DNA of 43,743 bases, taken from an uncultured Chitinophagales bacterium. GTDB lineage: Bacteria; Bacteroidota; Bacteroidia; Chitinophagales; JAHDHT01. Position 1 is the stretch's first letter. Each line of letters starts with the position of its first letter. Shown piece by piece: positions 1 through 8,606 of the stretch. A program made the position numbers and the translations under genes. The notes under the pieces are model-generated. The model made no database searches. It was not told where the DNA came from and saw only the letters and a list, made by a program, of their open reading frames with translations. The stretch covers positions 1-43,743 of the forward strand of contig CALHDG010000081.1 of the NCBI GenBank assembly GCA_938023075.1, read 5' to 3'.

Positions 1-75
1 GATTTTTTCTCGTTTCCAATCTTGAGAATACACCTTTTTTACTTTTTGATGCGGTTTCGGTTCTTTTGATTTCAT
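1..75 (-). CDS. Probable IS transposase, N-terminal 25 codons only (runs off the window)
   Basis: On the minus strand an ATG at 75 opens a frame that stays open to the window edge and reads MKSKEPKPHQKVKKVYSQDW followed by KREKI. An in-frame TAG lies directly before the ATG, so this is the true 5' end of the ORF. The Lys-rich start followed by VYSQDW resembles, from memory, the N-termini of DDE transposases of Bacteroidota insertion sequences; I cannot confirm the family from 25 residues. The position just downstream of a secreted protein that stops abruptly in mid-domain supports an inserted element. If so, bases from about 76 to 140 are the IS end. It could instead be an unrelated small basic protein. 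Confidence 0.4.
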   Translation of the reverse strand, partial: MKSKEPKPHQKVKKVYSQDWKREKI

Positions 76-137
76 CTAAATCTACATTTTTGAACGAAGT
101 TATCAACAAAAAATCTGTCAACGTATTTTATGAGACA

Positions 138-1052
138 TCAAGTTAGTGTAGCCGGGTCGCTTGTTATATTGCAATTAGCCGTTTCGGTAATAATAACTTT
201 ATAATTGCAGGCATCGGCAGTTTGTGCGTTTGTTATGGTAAAGGTGGAAGATGTTGCGCCGGCTATATTCATAAAAGTTCCGCTACAATCACTTTGCCAC
301 TGATAGCTTGCTGCACCTGCACCACCGTTTATAGTTATCTCGAGTGTAACATCATCGCCCGGGCAGAAACCTTGGCCAGCAGGTTGAACATTTATGGTCG
401 GACAATCAGGGCATATACCCGGCATAGTTGTCACCGTACTCACTTCGCTCGACATTGTGGAGTCGTCATTGCAGGTACATCTTGTCTCCACTGTGATTGA
501 TGTGGTCTGATTGTAAGTGGGCAATGTGGTTACCCAACCTGCTCCATCTACATTATATTCGAGGGTGGTATTTGCAGGGCAATTGGTTGCAGGGGCTGTA
601 ATGGAGCCGCCGGCAGGTGTACCGCCTATGGTATTGCAAGTGCTTTCTATGATGCCTGCGTTCAAATTTCCTGTTGCGACGCTAGAGAAGTCAGCACATG
701 CAGATGAACAACCTGTGGCGTTCATTATCCCCCCTAAATCGGGACATATGGCAGACGCGGGGAAAATAGAGGCATTAGTATAGGTAATTTGGTTACCGGC
801 AACCATTGCATTAGCCCAAATATTAAAATTAAAAAGAAAGGGATTGGCTGCTGCAAATGCAGCGGCATCTGCAGGTGTATCAAAAGTTATTACAAGCCCA
901 CCAACATCATCGCATGATGCTACGGCTGTGGGGCAAGCGAGTTGTGCGTTTAATTGTGTGCTGAATACACAACAGAACAGTATAGTTACCAATGCCGTCC
1001 AACTTAATTTTTTTATTGTTGTTCTCATCATGTGAAAAAGTTCTCTTTTCAT
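138..1052 (-). CDS. Secreted Ig-like domain protein, apparently truncated at its C-terminus
   Basis: The 304-residue product begins with a signal peptide (hydrophobic stretch ALVTILFCCVFSTQLNAQ, cut after LNAQ); translation could start at residue 1 or at the Met pair at 8-9. The mature part is rich in Cys, Thr, Ala and Gly. The last third is an Ig/PKD-like adhesin module of the Bacteroidota type (SYQWQSDCSG, then ADACNYKVIITE). The protein stops at SDPATLT, which in this domain type is the last strand and is normally followed by further modules and a sorting domain. No T9SS tail is present, so this is probably the 5' part of a larger surface protein. The TGA stop falls where a presumed IS end begins. 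The molecular role is unknown; binding or adhesion is the usual guess for such modules. Confidence 0.7.
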   Translation of the reverse strand: MKRELFHMMRTTIKKLSWTALVTILFCCVFSTQLNAQLACPTAVASCDDVGGLVITFDTPADAAAFAAANPFLFNFNIWANAMVAGNQITYTNASIFPASAICPDLGGIMNATGCSSACADFSSVATGNLNAGIIESTCNTIGGTPAGGSITAPATNCPANTTLEYNVDGAGWVTTLPTYNQTTSITVETRCTCNDDSTMSSEVSTVTTMPGICPDCPTINVQPAGQGFCPGDDVTLEITINGGAGAASYQWQSDCSGTFMNIAGATSSTFTITNAQTADACNYKVIITETANCNITSDPATLT

Positions 1053-1083
1053 AATTTTTATAATTGTACAATCAAAGGAAGCG

Positions 1084-1185
1084 TACTATTTGCGATTTGG
1101 CTTGCCGATTTGTAACAAATGCTATACTATTTGCGATGTGGCATGCCCATTTGTAACAAATGTTTTTCAATTTGTAACAAGCGTA
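1084..1185. repeat. Tandem 38-base direct repeat with ATTTGTAACAAAT cores
   Basis: Two 38-base units, 1084-1121 and 1125-1162, differ at only a few positions and both contain TACTATTTGCGAT and end in ATTTGTAACAAATG. A third, shorter copy (CAATTTGTAACAAGCGTA) follows at about 1168-1185. The core is a near-palindrome. It lies 30-130 bases upstream of the truncated secreted-protein gene, so it could be an operator or a small dispersed repeat. Confidence 0.6.
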
Positions 1186-1307
1186 TAATACTGTTAGGAA
1201 AACTTGTGCTATTAACCTGGTGGCTATATAATTGGCATGTTTTTAAAAAGTGATGATGGAAGTTTAGCCCCGATTTCTAAGCTAACGGCGCTAAAGCGCA
1301 TTGGGTT

Positions 1308-1430
1308 GTTTAGTAGCTAAGTGTTGTTTTTCGAATGGAAAAATTCGTCATTCAAAATTCGGTGTTCGATATTCGATATTTTTTGGTTGACCATTTAATG
1401 AATAACGAATATCGATTAACGAATAATGAA
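1308..1430 (+). repeat. Dispersed intergenic repeat, copy 1 (inverted partner at 10675-10798)
   Basis: About 123 bases beginning TGTTTAGTAGCTAAGTGTTG and ending near AACGAATAATGAAT. The reverse complement of 10675-10798 matches over the whole length with a few substitutions: both contain TTTAGTAGC, AAGTGTTGTTTTT, GAATGGAAAAATT, CGGTGTTCGATATTCGAT, ATTTAATG and ACGAATAT plus GATTAACGAATAAT. It contains internal inverted repeats around ATTCGATATTC / AACGAATATCG. No ORF is present, so it resembles a MITE or other non-coding repeat. Confidence 0.75.
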
Positions 1431-1496
1431 TGTTGAATTATTTTTAATCTATAAATAAATGACATTCAATATGACGGATGACACTTAGATAGAATA

Positions 1497-1584
1497 GCAG
1501 TGGTTATCCCGAAGCTTCGGGATTTGAACGGATAGCGGGGAGCCCGTTTCTAAATGGTTTCCACTGTTTCGCTTCTAAAAAAAA
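1497..1584 (+). repeat. Structured dispersed element, copy A (Flavo-1-like)
   Basis: The block has the order AGTGGTT, a perfect stem ATCCCGAA/TTCGGGAT (1506-1523), TTGAACGGATAGCGGGG, and a terminal TTTCGCTTCTAAAAAAA. The same order recurs at 21294-21421 (minus), 24175-24309 and 31774-31908 with different but complementary stem sequences. The leading TAGCCCCGAT of the other copies is found at 1264-1273, about 230 bases upstream, as if the element had been split by the repeat at 1308-1430. The likeness to the Flavo-1 RNA motif of Bacteroidota is from memory and not verified. Confidence 0.6.
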
Positions 1585-1660
1585 TATAGTAATTTTTACA
1601 TCAAGCAAATTAATACTAATATAAATCCAGCAAGCAAGTTTTGGTATGAGTTTGGAAAAA

Positions 1661-4600
1661 TTACAGCTTAGCAACCTCAGAAGGCGACAAGCCATACATC
1701 TTTTTAAAAGCTCTTGAAAAATGTGCGGGAGAGGAAAAACCGGTTTGGTAAGCTACTTCAGAAACATTTAAACCATTGGATTGAAGTAATTGCATAGCTG
1801 CTTCGAGGCGGATAGAGCGAACGTATTCGGCAGGTGTGGATTGAATTAATGCTTTTAGTTTGCGGTGCAATTGCATACGGCTCATCCCAAATTGACGACC
1901 GATAACTTCACCGGTTAGATTAGTTGTTTCAATGTTTTCAGTAATGTAGGCTTTTAACTCTTTAATAAAGGCATCTTCTTTTTCAAAACCTTTTAAAATG
2001 CTTTGCGGTAAACTATTTTGATAGCGGGCTTGCAACATCATGCGTATTTCAATGAGTTTTCGCACGCGCAATTTTAATTCACCGGGACTAAAAGGCTTGC
2101 TCATAAAAGCATCTGCCCCTCGTTCAAAACCTTCCATTCTACTTTCGAGCGAGGCTTTGGCAGTTAATAAAATAATGGGGATGTGAGAGGTGGCAAGATT
2201 TTCACGGATGGACTGCACAACGCCAAATCCATCTTTTTTAGGCATCATTACATCTGATATAATCAGGTCGGGCACACTTTCTTGTGCTTTATGAATACCT
2301 GCTTCACCATCGGCAGCTTCTAAAACATGATAAACGTTTTCATCAACACAAGAACGAATAAACTGTCGCATTTCAGCGTTATCTTCTACAATTAATAGTT
2401 CTAATTTATTTTCATCATTAGAGGAAACTTCTGCCTTATTATCAATTGAATAATCTGCCAAATCCAAATCAACAAGCGTAGGTGGCGTGTACGAATAGTT
2501 GGCAGCTAAAGAGGCATCGGCTACCGGAAGCCTTACTACAAAGTTTGTGCCTTCATCAACTATACTTTCTACAACAATCTCTCCATGCTGAAGGTCAATT
2601 AATTCTTTTACCAAGGCTAAACCAATACCTGTACCACCAATGGTATGCGAGTGGTCGCTGTTACGAGAAAAGCGGTCAAATATTTTAGGCAGGTATGCTG
2701 GTGAAATTCCCTGTCCATTATCTTTTACAATTATATGAATCGTATCTTTTTCATCTTTATAAATATTTTTTAATTCAATGTAAACCAAGCCATTATTGTT
2801 GGTAAATTTAATGGCATTAGATACAAGATTACTTACTATTTTAGTCCATTTATCTTTATCAAAATACGTTTCCCATTTTTGTTTTTCCGTTTTAAATGTT
2901 AAGTCAATTTGTTTGGTAGTGGCAAGGGGTTCAAACTGATAAACCAAATTTTTGGTGAAGGCAACAATATCTCCGCGCGAAATTTCAATTTGCATTTGCG
3001 CGCTTTCAAGTTTAGCAATGTCTAATAGCTGGTTAATAAGCCCAAGCAAACTGCGGGCATTTTTAAGTACGCCACGAAGGGGATGGCGCAAATCTTCCGA
3101 CAGATTTTTAGCAAATATTTTTTCTACCGGACCGGTTACCAAAGTTAGTGGCGTACGAAATTCGTGGGTAATATTGGAGAAGAAGCGGGATTTGGCTTGG
3201 TCTAATTCCTGTAATTCGCCGGCTTGTTTTTCTATAGTTGCTTTGTCGTTTTCTATTTGTGCAGTACGTTTTTTTACTTCATGCTCAAGGCGTGTTCTAT
3301 CTTTTTCTAATCGTTTTATTCTTTGGCGGGCAAATAAAAATATCAAACCCATAGCCAACAAACCTGCTAGTAGCCAAAACCAAACCCGGCGATAAAATGG
3401 CGCTTTTACATGTAAAGGAATTTCTAAAACGTCCGACCATTCGCCGGATGCTGTTTTACCTTTTATGGAAAGTTGATACTTACCATAAGAAGGATTCATA
3501 ATTGAAATTGTTTTGTCGTTGGTGTAGGTCCATTGTTGATTATTAAATTGATAAGCAAATTGTTTAGCACCCGTATTTTTATAATCTAACAAACTGGGCT
3601 TCAGTTCTAAACTTCTATCTTGCGGACTAAGTTCAATTTTTTGTGTATTCGAGTAAGCGGTTGTTTGATCTCTAAATTCGCTATCATTTACAGCTAATAT
3701 GCGTACTTGATTTATGTGCAGTGGTATTTTATACTCTTCATCCAAGCCAATATTTTTAGGATGAAATTTGGTGATGCCCTCTACACCACCAAAAAATAAT
3801 GTGCCGTCTTCTGCCTGAAAATAGGAGTATGTATTAAACTCTTTGTGCGCTATGCCATCTTTTTCTAAAAATACGCGAACATTGTAAGTTGCTTTGTCAA
3901 AACACATCAAGCCCTCATCACTTGATAGCCATAAGCGGTTAAATTCATCTTCAAAAATACAATATATGTTGTTGTCATTCAGGTAATCTTCTTCTGTAAA
4001 CCTTTCAAATTCATTATTTTTTCTATCCCATTTTATTAAGCCCATATCTTTAGTACCAAGCCAATACATGTCATCTGCATCTTGATATATATAATTGAGG
4101 TTATTAGATGATAAGCCATCCTTTGTAGTATAATGTTTAATAAGTTTTTCGCTTTGCCCATCTATTAAAAACAAACCATTTGCAGTAACTACCCAAACGC
4201 CGGTATCATTCTGATAAAACTGCTTTACATAAATATTTTTCAAGTTTTCGGGTAAAGGAAAGCGCACTATTTCACCGCCTAAAGTGCCCATAAACCAACC
4301 ATTTTGTGTACCTACCCAATAATTTTTGGTAATACTGTTTTGAAATAATAAAGCGTGTAACTCAGGTATGATATATTTTTTAAATGTATCTTTTTCTGAT
4401 AAATATTTATAGTAGAGACGATGGGTGCTACCAATCCATAAATCACCGGCATGGTCTTTTAAAAAATTGAGTGGAACGGTGTTGTTCTCTTTTATTAGAA
4501 ATTGTTCTATTTCGCCTGTCTGTAAATTTCTTTTTAAATTTTCGCTGTAACCGCCCCACCAAAGGTAGTCCTCATCTTGATAGATTCCCCTGATGCTATT

Positions 4601-4765
4601 GCCTTTATAAACCGTACTTTTATTGATGATTTCAAAAAGTTTTTTTTGTGGAAGTATCTTTACAATTCCATTATCTGTAGCAAGCCATATTATATTTTGT
4701 TTATCTTTAAATACAGACCTTCGAAAGGTTGTTAACCCGGCATTTATTTTTTTTCGTACATTAAG
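1661..4765 (-). CDS. Hybrid two-component sensor kinase/response regulator, C-terminal part of a frameshifted gene
   Basis: The frame is open from 4765; the first ATG is at 4291 and gives 876 residues. Upstream of that ATG the frame still encodes propeller repeats (YWVGTQNGWF, DLWIGSTHRL, YLWWGG), so the ATG is not the natural start. Numbered from that ATG: remaining propeller blades to about 180, a Y_Y_Y domain at 220-296, a membrane helix at 303-321, a HisKA domain with the phospho-accepting His376 (SNITHEFRTPLT), an HATPase with N-box (VSNAIKF), DNGQG and GGTGIGLAL, a receiver domain with Asp680 (IISDVMMP) and Lys732, and an AraC-type DNA-binding domain at about 775-876. This is the one-protein HTCS architecture that senses periplasmic ligands, often glycans, and regulates nearby genes. 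The N-terminal part is the next entry. Confidence 0.85.
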   Translation of the reverse strand, partial: LNVRKKINAGLTTFRRSVFKDKQNIIWLATDNGIVKILPQKKLFEIINKSTVYKGNSIRGIYQDEDYLWWGGYSENLKRNLQTGEIEQFLIKENNTVPLNFLKDHAGDLWIGSTHRLYYKYLSEKDTFKKYIIPELHALLFQNSITKNYWVGTQNGWFMGTLGGEIVRFPLPENLKNIYVKQFYQNDTGVWVVTANGLFLIDGQSEKLIKHYTTKDGLSSNNLNYIYQDADDMYWLGTKDMGLIKWDRKNNEFERFTEEDYLNDNNIYCIFEDEFNRLWLSSDEGLMCFDKATYNVRVFLEKDGIAHKEFNTYSYFQAEDGTLFFGGVEGITKFHPKNIGLDEEYKIPLHINQVRILAVNDSEFRDQTTAYSNTQKIELSPQDRSLELKPSLLDYKNTGAKQFAYQFNNQQWTYTNDKTISIMNPSYGKYQLSIKGKTASGEWSDVLEIPLHVKAPFYRRVWFWLLAGLLAMGLIFLFARQRIKRLEKDRTRLEHEVKKRTAQIENDKATIEKQAGELQELDQAKSRFFSNITHEFRTPLTLVTGPVEKIFAKNLSEDLRHPLRGVLKNARSLLGLINQLLDIAKLESAQMQIEISRGDIVAFTKNLVYQFEPLATTKQIDLTFKTEKQKWETYFDKDKWTKIVSNLVSNAIKFTNNNGLVYIELKNIYKDEKDTIHIIVKDNGQGISPAYLPKIFDRFSRNSDHSHTIGGTGIGLALVKELIDLQHGEIVVESIVDEGTNFVVRLPVADASLAANYSYTPPTLVDLDLADYSIDNKAEVSSNDENKLELLIVEDNAEMRQFIRSCVDENVYHVLEAADGEAGIHKAQESVPDLIISDVMMPKKDGFGVVQSIRENLATSHIPIILLTAKASLESRMEGFERGADAFMSKPFSPGELKLRVRKLIEIRMMLQARYQNSLPQSILKGFEKEDAFIKELKAYITENIETTNLTGEVIGRQFGMSRMQLHRKLKALIQSTPAEYVRSIRLEAAMQLLQSNGLNVSEVAYQTGFSSPAHFSRAFKKMYGLSPSEVAKL

Positions 4766-5643
4766 TTATTAATATTGTCAAATACAACAACTCGATTATC
4801 TTGTGTATATCTACACTCATAATTTTCGTTCCACTCAATAATTCTGTACGGGGGGTATAGTTTTTGAGTTTGAATAGTTCGTATCAAGCTGTCATTTTGC
4901 AATTGATGATATTCATAATTTCCTCCAGAATACAACTCAATCATACCATTTGGAAAAACCCTTGTAAGCCGGTAATAAAAGTTGTCTGGAATATCGAACC
5001 TATTTTTAAGTTGCTTATCTTTTACGTGCAGTATTTCTTTTTCGGCTGTCACAAAATCGTGTATAAAGATGAAATAATCTGCCTCATTACCTTCTTCCAC
5101 TACTACGTAAAAACCGTTTTGTGCGGCATTGGGTACTGTATAAATTAACTCAAAATCATCATCGTAGGTATATACTTTTCCATTTTCTGTGGCAATTAAT
5201 ATTTGGTTTTCATTTATCCTTGAGTTATTTACAAACACTACCGAATCAGAATGCAACAAACCATCTGAAAGCGTTTGGAGCGTAATAATTTCATCCGTAT
5301 TGATATCAATAGCTGCACTATAGGCTCCATCTCTTGATTCGGCATACCATAAGCGATTTTGTTTATCTATTGCAAGGTAGGTTTTAAGCTGTTGTAAAGT
5401 ATTGAGTTGAGAATAATTATAAACTTTCCATTCAGTACCATCGTAGCGGCTGATGTTGCCCCGGCTGCTCACCCAAATGTAACCGTTGTGGTCTTGTACA
5501 ATGTGACCTACCATTCTGTCGGGTAAGCCTTGTTCCACATTTAGGGTTTGTACTTCAAAGAGGTAGGGCTGCGAAAATGCATGGCTAATACCCATTGCAT
5601 AACAAAGCACTGTGTAAAACAATACGGTCAATAGTTTTCTCAT
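4744..5643 (-). CDS. Hybrid two-component system, N-terminal propeller part of the same gene
   Basis: The 299 residues start with a signal peptide (MRKLLTVLFYTVLCYAMGIS, then HAFSQ) followed by typical Reg_prop propeller repeats such as NVEQGLPDRMVGHIVQDHNG and YIWVSSRGNISRYDG. The frame ends LMYEKK, then TAA, at a run of eight T on the plus strand (4747-4754, AAAAAAAA in the mRNA). Adding one A joins this frame to the next one as EKK-INAGLTTF, giving a protein of about 1327 residues, a normal HTCS length. So 1661-5643 is one gene broken by a single-base indel. This may be a sequencing error in the homopolymer, a recent mutation, phase variation or slippage. The kinase would be non-functional if the shift is real and not bypassed. 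Confidence 0.85.
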   Translation of the reverse strand: MRKLLTVLFYTVLCYAMGISHAFSQPYLFEVQTLNVEQGLPDRMVGHIVQDHNGYIWVSSRGNISRYDGTEWKVYNYSQLNTLQQLKTYLAIDKQNRLWYAESRDGAYSAAIDINTDEIITLQTLSDGLLHSDSVVFVNNSRINENQILIATENGKVYTYDDDFELIYTVPNAAQNGFYVVVEEGNEADYFIFIHDFVTAEKEILHVKDKQLKNRFDIPDNFYYRLTRVFPNGMIELYSGGNYEYHQLQNDSLIRTIQTQKLYPPYRIIEWNENYECRYTQDNRVVVFDNINNLMYEKK

Positions 5644-5880
5644 TTAAAATTAAGTCGAATAATACCTAATCGATACAATGATATTGAAAAAGTTGGTAAT
5701 GTCAAAATATAAAATTTATTGATTGATTAACAATGAGTTTAGATAAATCGTTTTATTTTAGTGCTATTATAATATCTCCTTATTGCTCATGTCTTCATAA
5801 ACATTTATTTTAATCATATTAAAAAACGGAAAGTTATACGAACCTAAGATAACCAATTTATAAAAATAAAGGAAGTTGGA

Positions 5881-6306
5881 ATGGGTGAAGTTGGATTTGG
5901 CAAGGGAGAGTTAGTACTTTATGATCTTACAAAAACCGTAGCGAGTTGGATGATAAAATGGCAAATCATCTTAAACAATTTAATGGTATGTTGCCGTTTA
6001 TTGCTGGTTCAATTTTGATTGGTCGTTAAAGAGTTAGTATAGCCTATAACGAATGTCTCGAAAAACTATGTTATATACGAAAGCAAAAATATATAGGAAT
6101 TACGATTTAAAGATTTTCAGAACATGATATAAAATGGTTTATGCCGCATTACAAAGAAACCAAACAAACAAACAAAATTCGCACCTTAAAAAATAATATA
6201 GAACAAAATCCATTTTTCTACGTATATCATAAGATGAACCTACTAATAAAAAATGTGTTTTTATTGATCAAAAAAATGGCAGCTTTCTTATAGACATCAC
6301 AATATA
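5881..6306 (+). pseudogene. Decayed gene remnant(s) of unknown function
   Basis: Protein-like segments appear in changing plus-strand frames. 5881-5950 reads MGEVGFGKGELVLYDLTKTV plus ASW; after a one-base shift the text continues DDKMANHLKQFNGMLPF and then IAGSILIGR, then stop. Further on, ECLEKLCYIRKQKYIGITI is followed by an in-frame TAA and SEHDIKWFMPHYKETKQ with more text to NPFFYVY, and after another shift DEPTNKKCVFIDQKNG plus SFLIDITI and stop at about 6306. The residue mix looks coding, but no frame is intact. It may be one gene or two. I do not recognise the family. The rest of the 5644-6554 gap is A+T-rich and shows nothing further. Confidence 0.4.
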
Positions 6307-6554
6307 AATTATTAAATATGTTTGTCATTAATAATTTTGTTATTATAATTTGTTCAGAACAACCTTAAAAAGCTTTGGTCTTTAGATGTAAGTAGTTGTT
6401 GTTATGCTGTTACATTTCTAAGAATTCATAAAATTATTATTCGGAAAGAAAACGAACTACCCAATGATTCAAGTATTTTATTTTTGTATAGAGTTTTAGG
6501 CATAAAAAAATATCTAAATAAATTATAATTTATCAACCAAAAAATATTAAAATA

Positions 6555-8219
6555 ATGAATTATCGAATACTTACGCTTACACTATTTTTACTATCCATCA
6601 CTTTTAAATGTGCAATAGCTCAAACTTGTAATTGTACGAGTTATTTATACTTAAATGATACTGGTTTAAACTTTATAGAAAAGTTTGGAATAAACGCCGA
6701 TGGCTCGCTTACCGAAGTAGGAGATGCACAAAATGGCATGCCTTGGCTAAATTCTGCAGGCTTAGTTGATGCACCTCACGGCATTACCGGCGATTTAAAC
6801 GGCAACTTGTATATTGGTGAATATGATGTGAATAATAATGAATTTAACATTCAAAAATATGGCTGTTCCGGACAAAAATTGGATGCGAATTTAGCTACTC
6901 CGGGTATTGATAACTTTACAAACGATGGCTTTAGCTTTAGTCAATTTATAGTAGGCGATTTTTTGTATGCTAATATTTTTAGTGATGCTTCAACAGGCAC
7001 CGGCGACATTGTAATTTACGATTTGTGTACCGGCGACAGAGCAGGCTGCATGCGAGAAGCTTATTTTTGGGGGCTTATTGACGGAGTAGATGGATATTGG
7101 TACGCTACCGGTGTTGGTTCAGCCGGCGGTTTTCAAGCAGGCATATACAGAGGTTTAATTAACCCTAACTCTTTTACCGACGGTGCTGGTGGTTGCGGCT
7201 CTTTTGAACTGGTGGCTTTAGATAGTGACCTTGGCGTACCCGGTGGCTCCAGAACAATGGGTATTGATCAGGATGAAAATGGAAATTTATACGTTGTTGT
7301 TTCTGCCGGTGGAGGTTTTGCTCCTCCATCTTACCTTATAAAAATAGATCCTTCAGGTAATATAATTGCCCAATCTTCAACCGATACGCAACAGGAAGGC
7401 GACCCTAATGACAATTTAAATTGGGCTGGCTCGCGGGCAGTAGTGTATAATAATGGCTATGTATATGTTTCTTCAGGTGATGATTGCATAGCTGTTTTTG
7501 AAAGCACCAACTTAAATTACGAACCTGCTTTAAGCATTAACACAGTAGCCAGTTTCCCAAAACAAATGAGTTTGGTAACCGAATGTTGTCCAATTGCTAA
7601 TACCTTAAGTATTGATACTTTAATTTGCAGTGGGACAGGTGGCAGTGCTACTTATTTCTTACAAGATCTTGTAAACTGCGATGCAGCTTTATGCGAAGGG
7701 GAATGGACAATAGGAGAATCAAATCCAAACGTTGTTTACGATCCGTGTAACAATTCCATTGCAGTTACCGTTGCTGAAAATGCTTGCACCTCCTATACTT
7801 TGTCATCTGGCGGATCGGGTACCAATAATCAATGTGGGCAATTCACCGTTACCATAAATTTTGAATCAGCTGCTTTAGATGCTGCTGTTGTAAGTGCCGA
7901 TCAAACGCTTTGTGGCAATGTGGCTCCAAATCCATTAACAGCTGTCAGTCCAACTGCCGGGGTTAGTTACCAATGGCAAAGCAGTACAACGGGTTGCGAT
8001 AGTGGTTTTAGTGATATTGCCAATGCAACAGGCGACACCTACAGTCCGCTAACATTAAGCCAAACCACTTATTATAAGGTAGTAACAACTTTGCCGGGCA
8101 ATTGTAGTACTAAAAACTGTTCTACCAGCAGTAATTGTATCACTATCACAACAGACACAACATCATCAAATTGTATTCGGCAATTTGGAGAATTTATCAT
8201 ACAAAAAAGGACACCTTAA
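6555..8219 (+). CDS. Secreted NHL/SMP-30-like protein with Ig-like domain, no sorting tail
   Basis: The 554-residue product starts with a signal peptide (ILTLTLFLLSITFKCAIAQ). Residues of about 25-345 form a propeller-like region with repeats of the kind GITGDLNGNLYIGEYD, GVDGYWYATGVGSAGG and GIDQDENGNLYVVVSAGGG. Then come a Cys-rich stretch and an Ig-like module (VSYQWQSSTTGCDSGFSDIA, later TYYKVVTTLPGNCS) similar to that of the protein at 138-1052. The end, SSNC-IRQFGEFIIQKRTP, does not resemble a T9SS domain and reads like a foreign tail after a break, so the natural C-terminus may have been lost. Probably an extracellular protein of unknown function. Confidence 0.75.
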   Translation: MNYRILTLTLFLLSITFKCAIAQTCNCTSYLYLNDTGLNFIEKFGINADGSLTEVGDAQNGMPWLNSAGLVDAPHGITGDLNGNLYIGEYDVNNNEFNIQKYGCSGQKLDANLATPGIDNFTNDGFSFSQFIVGDFLYANIFSDASTGTGDIVIYDLCTGDRAGCMREAYFWGLIDGVDGYWYATGVGSAGGFQAGIYRGLINPNSFTDGAGGCGSFELVALDSDLGVPGGSRTMGIDQDENGNLYVVVSAGGGFAPPSYLIKIDPSGNIIAQSSTDTQQEGDPNDNLNWAGSRAVVYNNGYVYVSSGDDCIAVFESTNLNYEPALSINTVASFPKQMSLVTECCPIANTLSIDTLICSGTGGSATYFLQDLVNCDAALCEGEWTIGESNPNVVYDPCNNSIAVTVAENACTSYTLSSGGSGTNNQCGQFTVTINFESAALDAAVVSADQTLCGNVAPNPLTAVSPTAGVSYQWQSSTTGCDSGFSDIANATGDTYSPLTLSQTTYYKVVTTLPGNCSTKNCSTSSNCITITTDTTSSNCIRQFGEFIIQKRTP

Positions 8220-8606
8220 TAACTTAAAGAGGTAAGTACACTTTTATCTTACAAAGCGTTATTAACCTTATAGCATATTTGGTTGTTGAGTAAAAAATTA
8301 GAACTGCCAGTTGAGTTATTGGCTAAACCTTATCAGTTAAAAAAATACGATAATACAAAACAACAATATACATTATTTTTATTTATTTTTTTTATCAGAT
8401 TTACTCTTGCGAAAACCTTTTCTCTTGTTCTATTTTTTGATGTTCGTGTGCAATAGGTGCTTGCAATTTGTGTTCGGTTGGCAGGTAAGTCATATATTTC
8501 AAATCTGCTTGTTTTTGTTAAGCAAACTGTATTTTACAACTGTGTTGTCTTATTCGGTGCAAAGTATCAATCTGATAGTAATAAAGTTTAGTGCATGTTA
8601 ATCGCT
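8220..8606. other. Gene-free stretch, possible decayed tail
   Basis: 387 bases with no clear gene. A weak coding-like frame follows a TAG at about 8271 on the plus strand (LLSKKLELPVELLAKPYQLK then KYDNTKQQYT) before turning into a T-rich hydrophobic reading. It could be the remains of whatever cut off the preceding gene. No convincing terminator is visible. Confidence 0.3.

Noticed and set aside
2952-3395. 147-codon plus-strand frame opposite the kinase domain
   Set aside because: It is fully antisense to conserved HisKA/HATPase codons and has a Ser/Arg/Leu-rich composition typical of shadow frames.
4744-4770. Programmed -1 frameshift as a firm call
   Set aside because: The A-run is slippery, but I see no stimulatory stem-loop or conserved signal, and HTCS genes are not known to use one; an indel is simpler.
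8407-8601. 64-codon plus-strand frame in the spacer
   Set aside because: A run of Phe/Leu/Val/Cys caused by T-rich DNA, with no signal peptide pattern or start context; more likely chance.
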